Assembly (NCBI GenBank): GCA_000729835.1
Contig: JFHB01000011.1
Coordinates: forward strand, 1 to 64,000
Direction of reading: 5' to 3'
Length of the DNA: 64,000 nt
Source: Atkinsonella hypoxylon
Taxonomy: Eukaryota; Ascomycota; Sordariomycetes; Hypocreales; Clavicipitaceae
The notes under the pieces were generated by a model that saw nothing but the letters and a program-made list of their open reading frames with translations, had not been told where the DNA came from and searched no databases. Shown here piece by piece: positions 47,735 to 59,758 of the stretch. Positions within the stretch are counted from its first letter, which is position 1, and each line of letters starts with the position of its first letter. A program made the position numbers and the translations under genes.

Positions 47735-49754
47735 ATGAGACCCACGTCTGCCTCGGTCAACGGCTCGTGTGGTCGCCAACTTCACGATGCGTTCGACACC
47801 ACGACACATTCCACTCCGGCAGCTCCGCTAGAATGCTTTATCACGACCGAGTCTGCTCTTGACCATAAGCAGGGCTCTCATGAGCAACACAGGTTGTACT
47901 CGCGGCACCGCGTACACAAGCAGCATAATAATCCCACTGCACAATTGTCACAGTGCGCTGCGGAGCCAACACGTTCCAGACCGTCCGTATGGTCGATTCC
48001 TCCAAACTCGCAAGAGCAGTGCTCGCCGTCAGCCCATCTTATGCAGTCGAATACTTCCGGTCCGGGGTCAGTCACTAGCATCCCGTCATCACCAGATGAT
48101 TCTTCAAGCATCACAAGGTCCGAGGACCCTCACAGCCCCTCAGCCAGCTTTTTAGAACTACCTCGCAATCAGTCGCTTAGCCTTTTTCACCATCCCACCT
48201 CAGTGGAAGGCCCAGTGCCTCAATTAGTGATGCCCAGCTTGATGGTGCCTCAGCGCCGTCCCTTTTCAGAAACTGGGAGGTCCTTGGGCACATTAAAGAT
48301 TCTGGTTACAGGAAAACCCGGTCAGCTTCGCCAAGATCATGCCAACAAGGAACAGTCATGCTAATTGTAGATCCAGGAATTGGCAAAAAGTCTCTAACGG
48401 TCGCAATAGCACTATCCTCTGCTCATATTGTTCACATGGACAGCATGGATCTGAACTCGAAGGGCAAAGCGAGAAGCACGTATGCTAGCACGCGGCCAAG
48501 ACCATGGTGGAGGTCAGACGCTCAACAAAATGTTGCCCAAAGGAGACGCTCTTCGATACCCGACGAAGTATTGGATAGGAATATCTGTTTGGTGGATTGT
48601 AAAGCTCATAGCGGTGATCATATAGTACGCCATGGTAAACTCCCGTTTCATGACCTCCTCATCTGACAGCGAACGACAGACAATGTTCCCGGCCGTCGAG
48701 TATGTTGAGTCTCAACTAGTTCATCTTCTCGGAAGCTCGATTGATGATTTGAGCCTATCTACGCTTTTGAGTGGCGGTTCCGAGCCAAACGTCGATGTCG
48801 TCCTTTACTTGCTTTCTTCAACAGGTTTGCATTCTCATCCTCATCATCGACCGCATGCACCCTAACATTAATCTAGGCCCTTCTTCTGCTGATATCAAAT
48901 GCATGAGGAGTCTTCAAGCAATAACGAATGTTATTCCCCTGTTAGCGCGTGCTGATACACTTTCGAACGACGAACTAGCTATCGCCAAAGTCACGATCTC
49001 TCAGAATCTAAGAGCCGAAGGCATAGATTGTTTCTCTTTCACACCACCAGGACCAATACAAGATCACCCTTATATATATGCCGTGTCTAGCCTAACTCAA
49101 TCAGACCGCGATACCGTTGATGCAAGCATATTGATGGCTTCCGAATATTCACCGCCACTGGTTTACACCGACCTACACTCTCTCGTTTCGGAAATGATCT
49201 CAGTAGATGGTAGCGCTTGGCTGCGTTATTCAGCGAGCGGTAAAGCCATTCGGTGGCTGAGGCAACAACGATATCGGAGCAGCGCACCGCAATCTACACT
49301 TGCTTATAGACAGTTATCGTCCAGCATCTACCCCTATATTTCAATAGGAATGAGTAAAATGATAACATTGAATCGCCAGCATTGGGACAAGGTGGACATC
49401 TCGAGTTGGGCTGAGGCTTTACGGCAGAGTCTGTCTATGGAACGTTTTACTCATCTTCAGGGTCACACACTTGTGGATACGGTCGGTAATCATATGTCTC
49501 TCACGAGGACCGGGTCTGTTGCGCCACGCTTGCGATCCCGTCATCGTCGGAATCCGACTGACATGCTGCTTAGCCGTCACCAAGATCCACTCGGTTTGCT
49601 TGAGCTAGTGAGTCGGGTTCAAGCTGGTGCTGAGACAACCCTTGAGCTACTGAGTAGTCTTAGTATTCTTGGTTGGGCCGTGGCGTGGATCGTTCAACCG
49701 GGGCTAGTGCGTCAGTGGACTTTCTTTTTTTCGGGATCTTTTCGATGCTTTTGA
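47735..49754 (+). CDS. Atypical septin-like GTPase-domain protein
   Basis: Four exons are proposed (47735-48320, 48377-48624, 48680-48824, 48877-49754), giving 618 residues with matching phases. About 185 Ser/Pro-rich residues precede a septin-type G domain. The G1 region is LKILVTGKPGIGKKSLT (about 187-203), in which the Ser/Thr after GK is Lys. The DxxG region reads LVDCKAHSGDH rather than DTPG. G4 is ARADTL (about 350), and the septin-like order SSADIKCMRSLQAITNVIPL precedes it. The C-terminus (SLSILGWAVAWIVQPGLV, then WTFFFSGSF) is hydrophobic and may insert in a membrane. Septins form cortical filaments, but nucleotide binding here is doubtful. The intron after SGDHI is the least certain. 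I cannot say whether it is the filamentous-fungal AspE group or another lineage. Confidence 0.7.
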
Positions 49755-50440
49755 AATCACGTTTGGGATGAGATTTGGTCTAATGTCATCTTCCAAAGCA
49801 TCAGAGTGTTACTATGGTGCGGGTCTTCCATTATATGGACAACAACTCACTATTGAACGTTACTTACAATAAGAAAAATACCCAGCCTCAACCAGGCTAG
49901 TTCTGTTAATCTCAGTTTTCACTATCTAACTGTCAATTCTACAATGTCACAATATCTTGATACATTAAATGCATTTTTCGGCTCAAGGACTGGTCACAGG
50001 TCGAATGGATCCTACATCAAATTGCACCTTGTTTTGAAGCGGTAAGAGTGCAGAAATTACAGGCTGTGCACTTCGAAACATCGTCTTACCGCATAGAAGC
50101 TCATGCTGTGCAATATCATTAAATCTGGACTTTCTGATACGTAATGCTGAGGAAGGAACGAATACTAATCTGCCATTCCATATGTGCAACCTCACAGAAC
50201 CTAATTTAACAACCCCATTACCTGACCAGATCGACAAGCTTGTTCTGAATAGCAACTTGAACTGTCCCGCTCAGGAGGGGAAGTCGCTGTCCTTTGCGTC
50301 AGCTCCGTTCTATATACAACCATACGCTCTAGAATATCGTGTATTATCAAGAAGAGCTCGGGGACTGGGGGCCGTTGATTTATTGAACGGATCTTCTTCC
50401 TTTCCTCTTATAAGAGACAAACCTACTAGACATTTGGTAA
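49755..50440. other. Convergent intergenic region, no gene seen
   Basis: This is 686 bases between the 3' ends of the septin-like and AhpC/TSA-like genes. Small ORFs on both strands lack any recognisable feature. Confidence 0.5.
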
Positions 50441-51232
50441 TTATGCATGATCCGCTTTTCTTCTGTCGGCTTTGTGGTCTGGATCGATACCTAGGGCTTG
50501 AAGGGCAGCGTTGAAATCAGGCAGATCATCCGCGGTTTTAGAGATGTGCAACCAACGGACAGTACCGTCGTCATCAACAGCGAAAGCGCCGCTCTTCTGC
50601 CAGCGGCTTCCACTCTCAAATGCGCGATTCCATATCCCTTCGTCGGCGCCAAGTCGATAGGCAGAGTATAACGCAAACGGGTTGAAAGCGTGCCAAGCAC
50701 TGGAAAGACCTAGCCCCCACGCTGCATACAGATCGCGTCCTTCGTCAATGATGACATCAGTCTGCCATGCTCCTCCGACCTGGGGAATCCACCGTTCAGT
50801 GGCTCCGGCAGAGGAGTGCGAAACAGCAACACAGCGGATATATCTGTGTCGATCTGATATGGCCGTCAAACTTTTGAAGGTTTTCTCCGCGACTTTGCAT
50901 CAGTCGTTAGCCCAGCTACGGGTTCTCTTGTTGCAAAACAAAGCGAAGTGCGCAGCATTCGTAATGACAATGATGGGCCTCTGTCTGAATGATATTATAG
51001 CACATTCTGTAGGAATAGCAGCGGGAAATGACTTACAGGGACATCCGCAGTGGCGAAGGAACAGTACGATCGTCTTCTGTCCGTCGGGTAGAGGCAACTT
51101 GGGAGTCGAAGGTGCCTTCGTTCCTACCCTTGGCTCCTCGGCGATATTCTTGTCTTCTGGTGGATTGGGAGACTCTATCTCTGCCGAGATACCAGACTTG
51201 GCCTCGGTAGATTTTGGATTCGCCTCTGCCAT
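50441..51232 (-). CDS. AhpC/TSA_2 thioredoxin-fold protein
   Basis: Two exons (51232-51037 and 50892-50441) encode 215 residues. The intron sits inside the redox motif: splicing gives RHCGCPFAEKTFKSL, the CPF(A/C) form typical of the AhpC-TSA_2 (peroxiredoxin-like) group, and fixes the AAAG acceptor. The thioredoxin-like core is supported by TIVLFLRH, IRCVAVSHSS, VIIDEGRDLYAAWGLG and GAFAVDDDGTVRWLHISKTA. The first about 45 residues are Pro/Glu-rich and probably disordered. Such proteins are predicted thiol peroxidases or reductases in the cytosol, but few have been characterised. It shares a 321-base promoter with the divergent DML1 gene. Confidence 0.85.
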
Positions 51233-51553
51233 TGGTCTTTCTGTAACAGAGTAGTGCTCGTGTTGTCGAAAATGTCACTTTCGGGAGTAGTTAGTTCAAT
51301 CCTTCGGCGGAAGATGTTAATTTCTGTGGAATGCGACTTACACAAGAGATCAAGCTGTAGATGACCAATGGGCCCACCAACAGTGTTCCATGGCTGTGAC
51401 ATGCATTAGGTAATCAAACCGGCTTTCAAAAAATTAAGACGGTAACTATTAGTTAACTACTGCATGGATATAATATGCTTTGAGCGAGAAAACAAGTCGG
51501 AGGTCGCAAAATATAGTTCCGAGGGCATTTTTTTTTTTTTTTGGGAGTCGGTC
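51233..51553. promoter_or_regulatory. Compact bidirectional promoter, AhpC-like/DML1
   Basis: Only 321 bases separate the two start codons. A run of 14 T residues ends about ten bases before the DML1 ATG and so probably lies in its 5' leader. No recognised operator is evident. Confidence 0.5.
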
Positions 51554-53208
51554 ATGCGTGAGATCATCACGCTTCAGCTGGGTAATCTCAGCAACTATAC
51601 CGCCACACATTTTTGGAACGCACAAGAGTCCTATTTCACGTACAGTGACGGAGAAGAGTCTGCTGTTGATCACGATGTCCATTGGCGGCAAGGAATCGGC
51701 GTCGATGGTAGCGAGACCTTCCTTCCACGAACCGCCATTTACGACCTCAAGGGCGGTTTTGGTTCTCTCAGAAAGATCAATTCTCTGTACGATGCAGCCA
51801 TAGACCCAAAAGACACTCTGGGATCATTATGGTGAGTGACATAATTGGTCAGCGATGAGCATATATGGACAATCAGCTATTTACACTTTTCGCATGGTCC
51901 TTGGGGAAGTTGATTCACTGACCAAATGCTTCATTGGGGTCTCCAGGTCTGGCGAACCAGCTGTGCATAAGCAAGAGCCTGTTAAGCCGAGTGCTTATCA
52001 ACAAAGCTTAGATGCCGGCACCCAGCCTGCACCCTTAACTACGTCAACTGTGAGATATTGGTCGGATTACGCTAGAGCCTACTTCCATCCCAGGTCCTCG
52101 GTGCAAATTTACGACTTCGAGCTACATTCGTCAATTCGACCATTTGAAGACTTTAGTATGGGCACTGAGTTGTTCTCTTCTCTGGATAAGGAGGACGATA
52201 TCATCGGTCGAGATTGGCGCCCTTTTGTGGAAGAATGTGACCTCATGCAAGGGATACAGGTCTTTACAACGATCGACGATGCATGGGGTGGATTCGGCGC
52301 TTCATATATCGAACAGTTACGAGACGAATATCCCAAATCCTGCATATGGGTCTGGGGAGCCCAAAGTTCACTGACAGGAATTCACAGAGAGAAGCGTCAG
52401 CTCCGAACAGCAAATGTCGCCCAAAGTCTGTATCAAGGATACTCCCAGGCCTCTGTCTTCGTTCCACTAGCCTTGCCTGAGACATCTCTCTTACCCACAG
52501 TAGAGCTTGACAGGTCATCAGCCTGGCACACTTCAGCTTTGCTCGCAACCATGGTTGAGAGTGCTCTGCTTCCAACCCGCCTAAAGGAATTCTCTCATCA
52601 CGTTTCTTTGAGTGACCTGGCGGAAAATCTCAATACGAGTGGCAGCCAGATTTTGGCCTCAGCAGGCTTGACTCCATTCCCAGAGACTGCTCACAAGACC
52701 GAGGAGACAGAGTCTATTAGCCTTCTTCATATTGGTCATGTGGATACACAAACAAAGAAACGACAGAATCGCATCTTCGGACAAATTACAAGCTGCCGTG
52801 GCCATATTCCCCAGGGTGCAAAGGACGAAGACAACCCCACAGACTGCCGACGTCAAATAGGCAGAAATCCAATCACGAGAAGGTATCTATACCACCAATT
52901 TCCACACCTATTCATCCGATTTACTAAGCTGAGACGATGACAGGTGTGCCACAACCTTGGAATTTCCGTTGTTAGACAGCTACCCACAAATCTATCCTTC
53001 TGCTACTGGTCGAAGCACCTTGCCCGTTCATACCTTTCTGCGGACAGACACAGCAATGTCCAAGAAAATAAGAGCACTGCGCACGCATGCAAGTCGGTTG
53101 ATTGGTTTGGATGAGCGGGAAGGACTCAGCAATGGTATTGCCGAAATCGCTGAGGCATACCAAGACGACTGGTCAAGTGGCAGTGACGACGATGACGACG
53201 ATTTGTAA
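51554..53208 (+). CDS. DML1: DML1/Misato tubulin-like mitochondrial inheritance protein
   Basis: Three exons (51554-51831, 51947-52882, 52944-53208) encode 492 residues, the usual length of fungal DML1. The N-terminus MREIITLQLGNLSNYTATHF is the Misato segment-II pattern. The first junction restores LGSLWSGEPAVHKQEPV. Other supporting stretches are RYWSDYARAYFHPRSSVQIY, then GIQVFTTIDDAWGGFGASYI and SLLPTVELDRSSAWHTSALL, which are tubulin/FtsZ-like core elements. The C-terminus is acidic (SSGSDDDDDDL). In yeast Dml1 and animal Misato, the protein affects mitochondrial DNA partitioning and mitochondrial morphology. The third exon joins NPITRR to CATTLEFPLLDSYPQI in phase. Confidence 0.93.
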
Positions 53209-53976
53209 CAAAATTTTCTCCTCGCCCGATGAACTTGTTCATTTCTCCTGGAGAGAGAACCGAGAGTCAGAGTGGCTAAGTATTCTGATATTGCGCGATC
53301 AATACCTTTACGGCATTCCCGGAACGTATCTGGCCAGGTAGGTCATATCAGGCCTGCACAGCGAGTCTTGACCTATATCACGTTGTTGGTAGCTCATTCA
53401 ATCACGAGCGAGCAAGAGCCAGCGAAGCATGTGAACGTGACGGAAGCCCGCCGAACCAGTGTATTACTTGTATGCATTGACGCACAACAACTGAGGAATC
53501 TATCATGTTGCATGGCTGAATGCAATGCTGTAATCCGAACTAAGTTTCATGGCCAGTCCTACGTTGTTGGAGAAAACTTCAACTTCATAGCTCAGTGTTT
53601 ATTGTCGCTTCCAGTGCTCACCGTGATAATGGCCTTGATGGTATTAAAGGCTTCCGGCCCAGCCCTCCTTTCCTGCATTGAAATTCACATGCTTATACTG
53701 TTGGGCGGCGCCTTTGTTGCGATGTGGTACCTATTGAGGGAATGAAAACTCTGAGAGTAGAATGAAGACAAGCCGGTCTCTGAGACGCAAAAGCCACCTA
53801 CAAACTGCATTTTTTATTATGCATGTCAGCGGGGTATTGTTAGTCATTTCAAGGTCCAAACAGGGCCATATCTTGTTGAACACATTTCAGCATTCGCCTT
53901 GATGGCTTGTCACCTGTTATCTTGACACGAGGATTCTCACGTAATGCTTTTCGCAGCACCGTGGAGACGGTGCCGC
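53209..53976. other. Convergent region with small membrane-protein-like ORF
   Basis: This is 768 bases between the DML1 stop and the PAP1 stop. It contains a 77-codon ORF from an ATG at 53512 to 53745 encoding two hydrophobic stretches (QCLLSLPVLTVIMALMVL and IHMLILLGGAFVAMWYLL). I do not call it a gene because there is no family match, but it is recorded as a candidate. The rest appears to be UTR. Confidence 0.35.
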
Positions 53977-56063
53977 TCAACCTGCGGCGGCGACAGACGC
54001 CTGTTGCCTTTTGGCGGGTGGGGGATTGTCCTTGTAAAAAGTCAGTTTTATGAAGAGGATTTTGAGCAAACAGAGCATCTCATTCACCTCTGGTGCCTCA
54101 CGCTTTTTAGCTTTGTTGCTCTTCTTCTGAGGTTTCTTTTCGCCCGTGTCAAATACGTCGTTAGGTAAATTAAAGCTGCAAAACTGTCATTCAACACATG
54201 TTCATGCCAAAAGGATGGATCAATAGGACAACACACTTGCGGACATGCTGAACGCCGATCGAAACTAATGGTTTCAGTTCGTCTTGGTACTTTTGCCACT
54301 GAGTACATAGGGCTTTAAACTCGTCGACCTGGTATGACAAATCCAAAGACCTGGCATCTATGCAAAATTAGAATAGACTCAGGAACGCATCAACATCTGC
54401 AAGGGGTCAATGACTTGAGGAGTCGTACTCTATAGTGGACGCATCAAAATAAACATACCTTCGTCTAGTTTCAGGCCAATATAATGGGTAGTCGTAAGTA
54501 CGTCGGTTGGAGAGGTAACGGCTGTATCCCCGGTGACTGCAGGTTTTTGTTTTGTCATCGATGACTGATCATCACAGATATCCTTGGCAAGAAAGTCCAA
54601 ACTGCCATCTTGCACCTGCGCTATCTCTGAATCATCCTTGCAATGATGACGGCGCTCATAACCTTTATTGAAAGCATGCGCGAGAGCGATAGACGGATGC
54701 TGTTCTAATTTCTGAACCAACATGCGGACTTTAGATTCAACGTAGCCTGACCAAATGTTATGTGCTTCCTTGGATTTGCTGGCGGATATAACAGAAATGT
54801 AATATTTGTAGTCGGCTGTGAAGAAGGTATGCTTCACAAAAAGATCGCTCCAAGGTTGTTTGCCAACCATGATGCTCTCAGATATTTCGAGCCCTCTTCG
54901 CAACTCCCGGTTAATGATGGACATTGATGAGCGGCTGATATTGAAGGTGGCACACATAGAAGGATAGGCTGGCGTGATAATCGGCATTAGGTGGAAAGAG
55001 TCGCCTTTGTAGATCTATTGGTTCTAGTCAGTTAGTGACTCATACACCAAGATACTAGAGTGAATGACCGCACCTTAGGGTTCCAGACACGAACCGGGAG
55101 CGGACCACTCTCGATAGGCTTGAGCAAAACCGGCTGAGGCCAACGCCACTGGCTCATCACCAAGAAGAATTTGTTCACTATCACAGAGGTGGCAGCTTTC
55201 GGGTATAACTGGCAAACCCTGGCAACTAACATGGCCCATGCAACACCTCCAGGAAATCCCATAATATTGCCGTAAACTGCCCTACGTTGGGCCCAAAGCT
55301 TGATTGCCCTCAAAGCCAGCTTGAACGTACTTTTCTCGGGAACCAAGGTCAAGATTTCGTCCGTAACTCGCGTCCCGTTCAAAGAGCGGAGTTCAGCTTC
55401 ATCGAGACCTCGAAGAAGACTAGAATCCTTCAGGTCCTGGAATTCGGGTGCAAGTTGCTTTTGTATAATTCTTGAAAAGATGAGATCGATACTGATGCCC
55501 GAATATTCGAACTTGATGATGGGTACAAATGCATCGGTAACTACAGCTACATCTGTTATTGCTCCCTTTGGAGCCATGGCCTCTAGGAGCTCCGGGAAGT
55601 ACTTGAAGTAGTCGTCGCGAGTCACGTACTTCGGCGCGACAATGAGTGTATCAATATCGGAGCCGGGTCCAAATACACCCAGGCGAAAACTGCCATATGT
55701 GAAGACTTTGCCCCGCGCGTTTTTTATTAAAGCATCGTTCTTGGGTTCTTTTTCTCGGGCAACGCGCTTGACGAATTCATCGCATATGCTTTGTAGCGAT
55801 TCGAGAACTTTGTACCTGCGATAGGCAGACAGATGGTCTAGTCAGTAGATGCGACGGAAAAAAAAAAAAAAACAGTGCTGCCGTGGTGCAGCTGCCGGTG
55901 TTTGTGGCGTAAGCTCTCACCTCTTCTGAGTATCGCTAGGACTTTCAAATGTCTTCTGACGCCGGAGCTCCTCAATCAGAGCATCGCTGGCGCGCTTTTC
56001 AGCTTCGGTAGGCAATCCGACAGATATAGGCGGTGTGACGCCGTAAACTTGGTCGCTGGACAT
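53977..56063 (-). CDS. PAP1: Poly(A) polymerase
   Basis: Six exons (56063-55921, 55815-55074, 55014-54459, 54357-54237, 54175-54088, 54030-53977) encode 567 residues, close to yeast Pap1. The nucleotidyltransferase motif is FTYGSFRLGVFGPGSDIDTL (two catalytic Asp), and the third Asp is in YSGISIDLIFSR. The central domain follows (ALRAIKLWAQRRAVYGNIMG, then FPGGVAWAMLVARVCQLYP). The RNA-binding domain continues through MPIITPAYPSMCATFNIS to GLKLDEG and RSLDLSYQV. The small terminal exons yield a basic tail and the ending EDNPPPAKRQQASVAAAG, typical of the family. It adds poly(A) tails to cleaved pre-mRNA in the nucleus as part of the cleavage and polyadenylation factor. The last three short exons are well supported by phase but should be the first to check. 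Confidence 0.93.
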
Positions 56064-57660
56064 TATGAGACTGATGGGAGCGGCTACTTCCAGGAACGCG
56101 TTTCCCAATCAGGGATATCATGAGATAAGTTGCTTTCGGCCTCTCGCTGTGTACCCAGAGACAAAGACAGAAGATGACTTGATTGCAACCATGCGACCTG
56201 CAGAAGCAAAGAAGTATGTGCGCGCTTTGACGTGCTCGACCAAAGTTCCTTGGAATATGCGCACGGTACCATTGAACAAGTCCTTAATAGGGGTTAATGC
56301 GAATCGACATCCAGATTGATTGGGAAAGCTGAGGCTACACCTGGCTCACAAGTTAAAGTTGACGAATTAAGGATGAAGGCGAAGGTACAGCTTAGACGGC
56401 AGTCGGGGAATCAGTTTCTCCTTTCTCACTATCGCGCGCTAACCCTGATTTTTGGGGTTAAGAGACCAGGTACCTTAGGTACCTGTTTTCAGAGCTCTAT
56501 GGTCACTACCCCACCGGTAATTGACCACTTTGTATTCCGTAAGGGCTTCCAATACAGATTCTCAAGAAATAAGCCTTACAATGGCTCTTACGAAGCTCTT
56601 ATAGAGCATTTGGAAATAACGACCATATTTATTATCCCTGTCACAAGGCCTTCTTACAGTGATCATTCTCTTACTATAGAGCTCTTAGGTACCGAGTACC
56701 TGTTGGTAAGTCCGCGATGTGGGGACACTGTCTCTGGGCATGAAAGGTACAAGAAAGCTGCATGCCTTCGTCGCACCAGAACCTGATGCACCACAAACTT
56801 AGTAAAATCGAGATGGTAGGATGGTTACTCCTATTTCTATCCCTTGAAAGACATTATGCGAAGTTTACGGAGTAATGTAGTGTCAAGAAGGTATCAGATA
56901 ATCAGTTTCATTTTATTTTGGCCCGCGATGTATTCAGCTTGTAAGTCAAAGTACCGCTTTAACAGGTATCTCATGCTGCTTCTTGATGATTGGCGTATCT
57001 AAGATAATCACCAATGCGTGACCTGGCAGGGCGCCTTACCGCACTCAAGAGGGTGTGGAATTTATGTGGAGTCCGAGTGTCCTCATCTCTACTAGGATAC
57101 GAAACCCACTCGGGTACCTAAGGTACATACTCCGTACGAATAGTCCGTATAGGTACCTAGGTACCTAAACTAGCTCCCTAGCTATCCGTTGTAGGGCATT
57201 AAAAGGGAGAGCGGGCCTTGTATTATCATGTAGTGGACATTTTCCTTGCCCCCCCTTGTTTCGTTCTCTGCCCTGGCATTCGAAACGCGAACGCGGTGCT
57301 GCCGACGCGGAAGGTCAACCAACATTTTTAAATTGAACTGTGATTTCTGGTGAACTTGAGGTAGTGAGGTTCGTTGCTCACCCGAAGGTACCCCTTGCGC
57401 ACCCTTGCGCTGTTCTGCCGTTGAATTTTATCAACTTCCTTTCTGTCCCCGACACAACCGACTGCCTCCTGTTCCTGTCGCGTGTCATCTTCAGCCAACC
57501 ATTTGTTCGACCAGATACACACTTTCTTTGTTCCCTGTCTCGACGCCAGATCATCTCTTCATGCGGCGCCCACGTTGGCATCCATCACCTTCTTGCGTCA
57601 CCACCGCCAACCGCAAGCTTTGGCTTCCCGGAGTAATTCTGCCCGCATAATTAGCCCGCC
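56064..57660. promoter_or_regulatory. Upstream region between PAP1 and forkhead genes
   Basis: About 1.6 kb lies between divergent starts. It contains short palindromes around GGTACC (56467-56485, 57150-57168) and TACGGAGTA/TACTCCGTA words (56868, 57127). A pyrimidine-rich stretch precedes the forkhead ATG. No gene is supported. Confidence 0.45.
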
Positions 57661-59758
57661 ATGCCCCCGTCGGCCAGAAGAAACCAGCGCAACCGACGCG
57701 ATCTGCGTAGAGACAAGGAAGTAACGGGTTCCATAGATATTGAACATGCCACTCCTAGTCGGCCCACGAAGCGTCGCAAAGTAAACCGATCCTCCGATAC
57801 AATCGACTCGACTCCTGTGTCTGGCACAACGTCAGTTTCTCAAGCGCATGATACCAGAGATCATTCTGGAACGGACGAAGATCATATAGTCTCGCAGGTC
57901 ACTCAACAACTTAAAAGCCAGGCTGTTCAGGCTAGCAAGGATCATGCCAATTCCATTCATGAGGCTAATCGTGATGGTGTGAAAGCCTACGCCAAGGTGG
58001 CAGCCCAAGACTGGACCTTTTATATTACCAAACTCTCTGTCAATATTGGACGAGCTCTTGAGATGGCTCATGGAGGCGAGGAAGATGACGAGGAAGCACA
58101 TATTCATATCGATCTCGGCCCGAGCAAGATGGTGTCGCGAGACCATGCGTCCATCTGGTTTGATTCCAAGGACGAAAAGTGGATTCTTCAAATCAAAGGT
58201 CGCAATGGCGCAAAAATTGACGGTCAGCCGCTCAAATCCAGAGCTCTCCATCCTCTTACCTCTGGTGAGGTCATTGAGATTGGCAACGTGGAGATGATGT
58301 TTGTGCTACCATCAGAAATCTCATCTTTAAATGTTCATCCCATTTATCTTCAAAGATGTGGTCTTAACTTGGAGACTATCCAGACAACTCCTTCCTACCG
58401 GCAGCAATTCATTGCGCCTGCTCCGACTGATCACAAACGGCCAGGAACGCCCCGGTCAACGCAAAGAAACGGTGAAACAACAGCCAAATCGCCAGGAATT
58501 ACCACACCAGCCGTCATTATCGGTGCGCATGGTGTTGATCTGAGTCTGAATGATAACCAACACATCAAGCCCCAGTACAGCTATGCTCAGATGATCACGC
58601 AAGCTATTATGAATGCTCCAGATGGGAAACTCAATTTAAATGGTATTTACAAGTTTATTATGAGTAACTACTCATACTATCGACACCAACATGCAGCTGG
58701 CTGGCAGGTAAGCAGAGTCAAATATCAATCGCCGCAATAGTGTACTAGAAGAACACTGCTACTGACGCATCACCGGCTCTACCAGAATTCTATCCGCCAT
58801 AACCTTTCCCTGAACAAATCATTTGACAAAGTTGCTAGATCTACTGATGAGCCAGGAAAAGGTATGAAATGGCAAATTGTACCGGAAGCTCGAGAGGAAA
58901 TGGTAAAAAATGCATATAAAATTGGTCGGGGTGGCCATAGAGGCTCATCAGCTCCGTCTTCACCAAACCAGCTCAATTACATCACGCAAGGGCCCAAGGA
59001 TATGGCATCATGGGATCCAGTAGCACGTAAACCAACGACATCCCCGCCGGCATCGCCTCCTCTACGACCATCCCTTCGTGCTTCACATTCGACGCCAAAA
59101 CCGAGCTCGGAACGGGGGTTTGGACGACATGCTTTATTAACGGCCGACGGTAGCCCGCTGCCCCGACCTCGAAAAGCGGAGAATAACATCCCAGACTCTT
59201 CCTTGTCTGCGTTCAACCCTCAGTCGCCTACTCTTACTTCATCTTATTTACAAGATGACAGCACATCCTTCGTCACGCCGGCTCCGCCACGAATCCATCC
59301 AAAGCTTGCACCACCAAGTACAGCACAACGACCAAGCCAACACATGCCTACTAGTTCCCCGGCACCTTTTTGGAAATATGCCGATATCAACAGCACGCCA
59401 TTAAGACCTTCGGCGGCTTATGAATTCAGTCCATCTAAACTTACAGGAGGTTTACCACCCCAGAGTAGCAGTCCTCCACGTGCCAGCAAATCGCCACCTA
59501 GTAGCCCATCGAAACCACAAAAGTCAGCCGTCATTGTACATGTAGAACAAAGGACCAAAGCGCCAGAGCACGGCGAGGAAGACCAAGGATTTGACCTGAC
59601 AAAGTGAGTGCCGACCACTACTTGATAGCTCACACCCTCCATCTCTCCTCCCAAGCTGACTGATGCATCTGATTAGGGGTTTCCAAAGCATTGGGGCATA
59701 TCATGCCCCTGTGAGCAGAGGTTTGTCTGTTGCCAGTGCCGTACGCCGAAACTCATGA
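57661..59758 (+). CDS. FHA-forkhead transcription factor (Fkh1/Fkh2 type)
   Basis: Three exons (57661-58707, 58786-59603, 59677-59758) encode 648 residues. A FHA domain spans about 118-225 (FYITKLSVNIGRALE, SKMVSRDHASIWFD, IKGRNGAKIDGQPL). The forkhead domain spans about 303-395 (KPQYSYAQMITQAIMNAPDG, then LNGIYKFIMSNYSYYR, and SIRHNLSLNKSF across the first junction). That intron lies exactly before helix 3, between GWQ and NSIRHNLS. The C-terminal half is Ser/Pro-rich with many S/T-P sites, consistent with CDK regulation. In yeast, Fkh1 and Fkh2 drive the G2/M gene cluster and affect replication-origin timing. The final short exon ends SVASAVRRNS. Confidence 0.94.
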
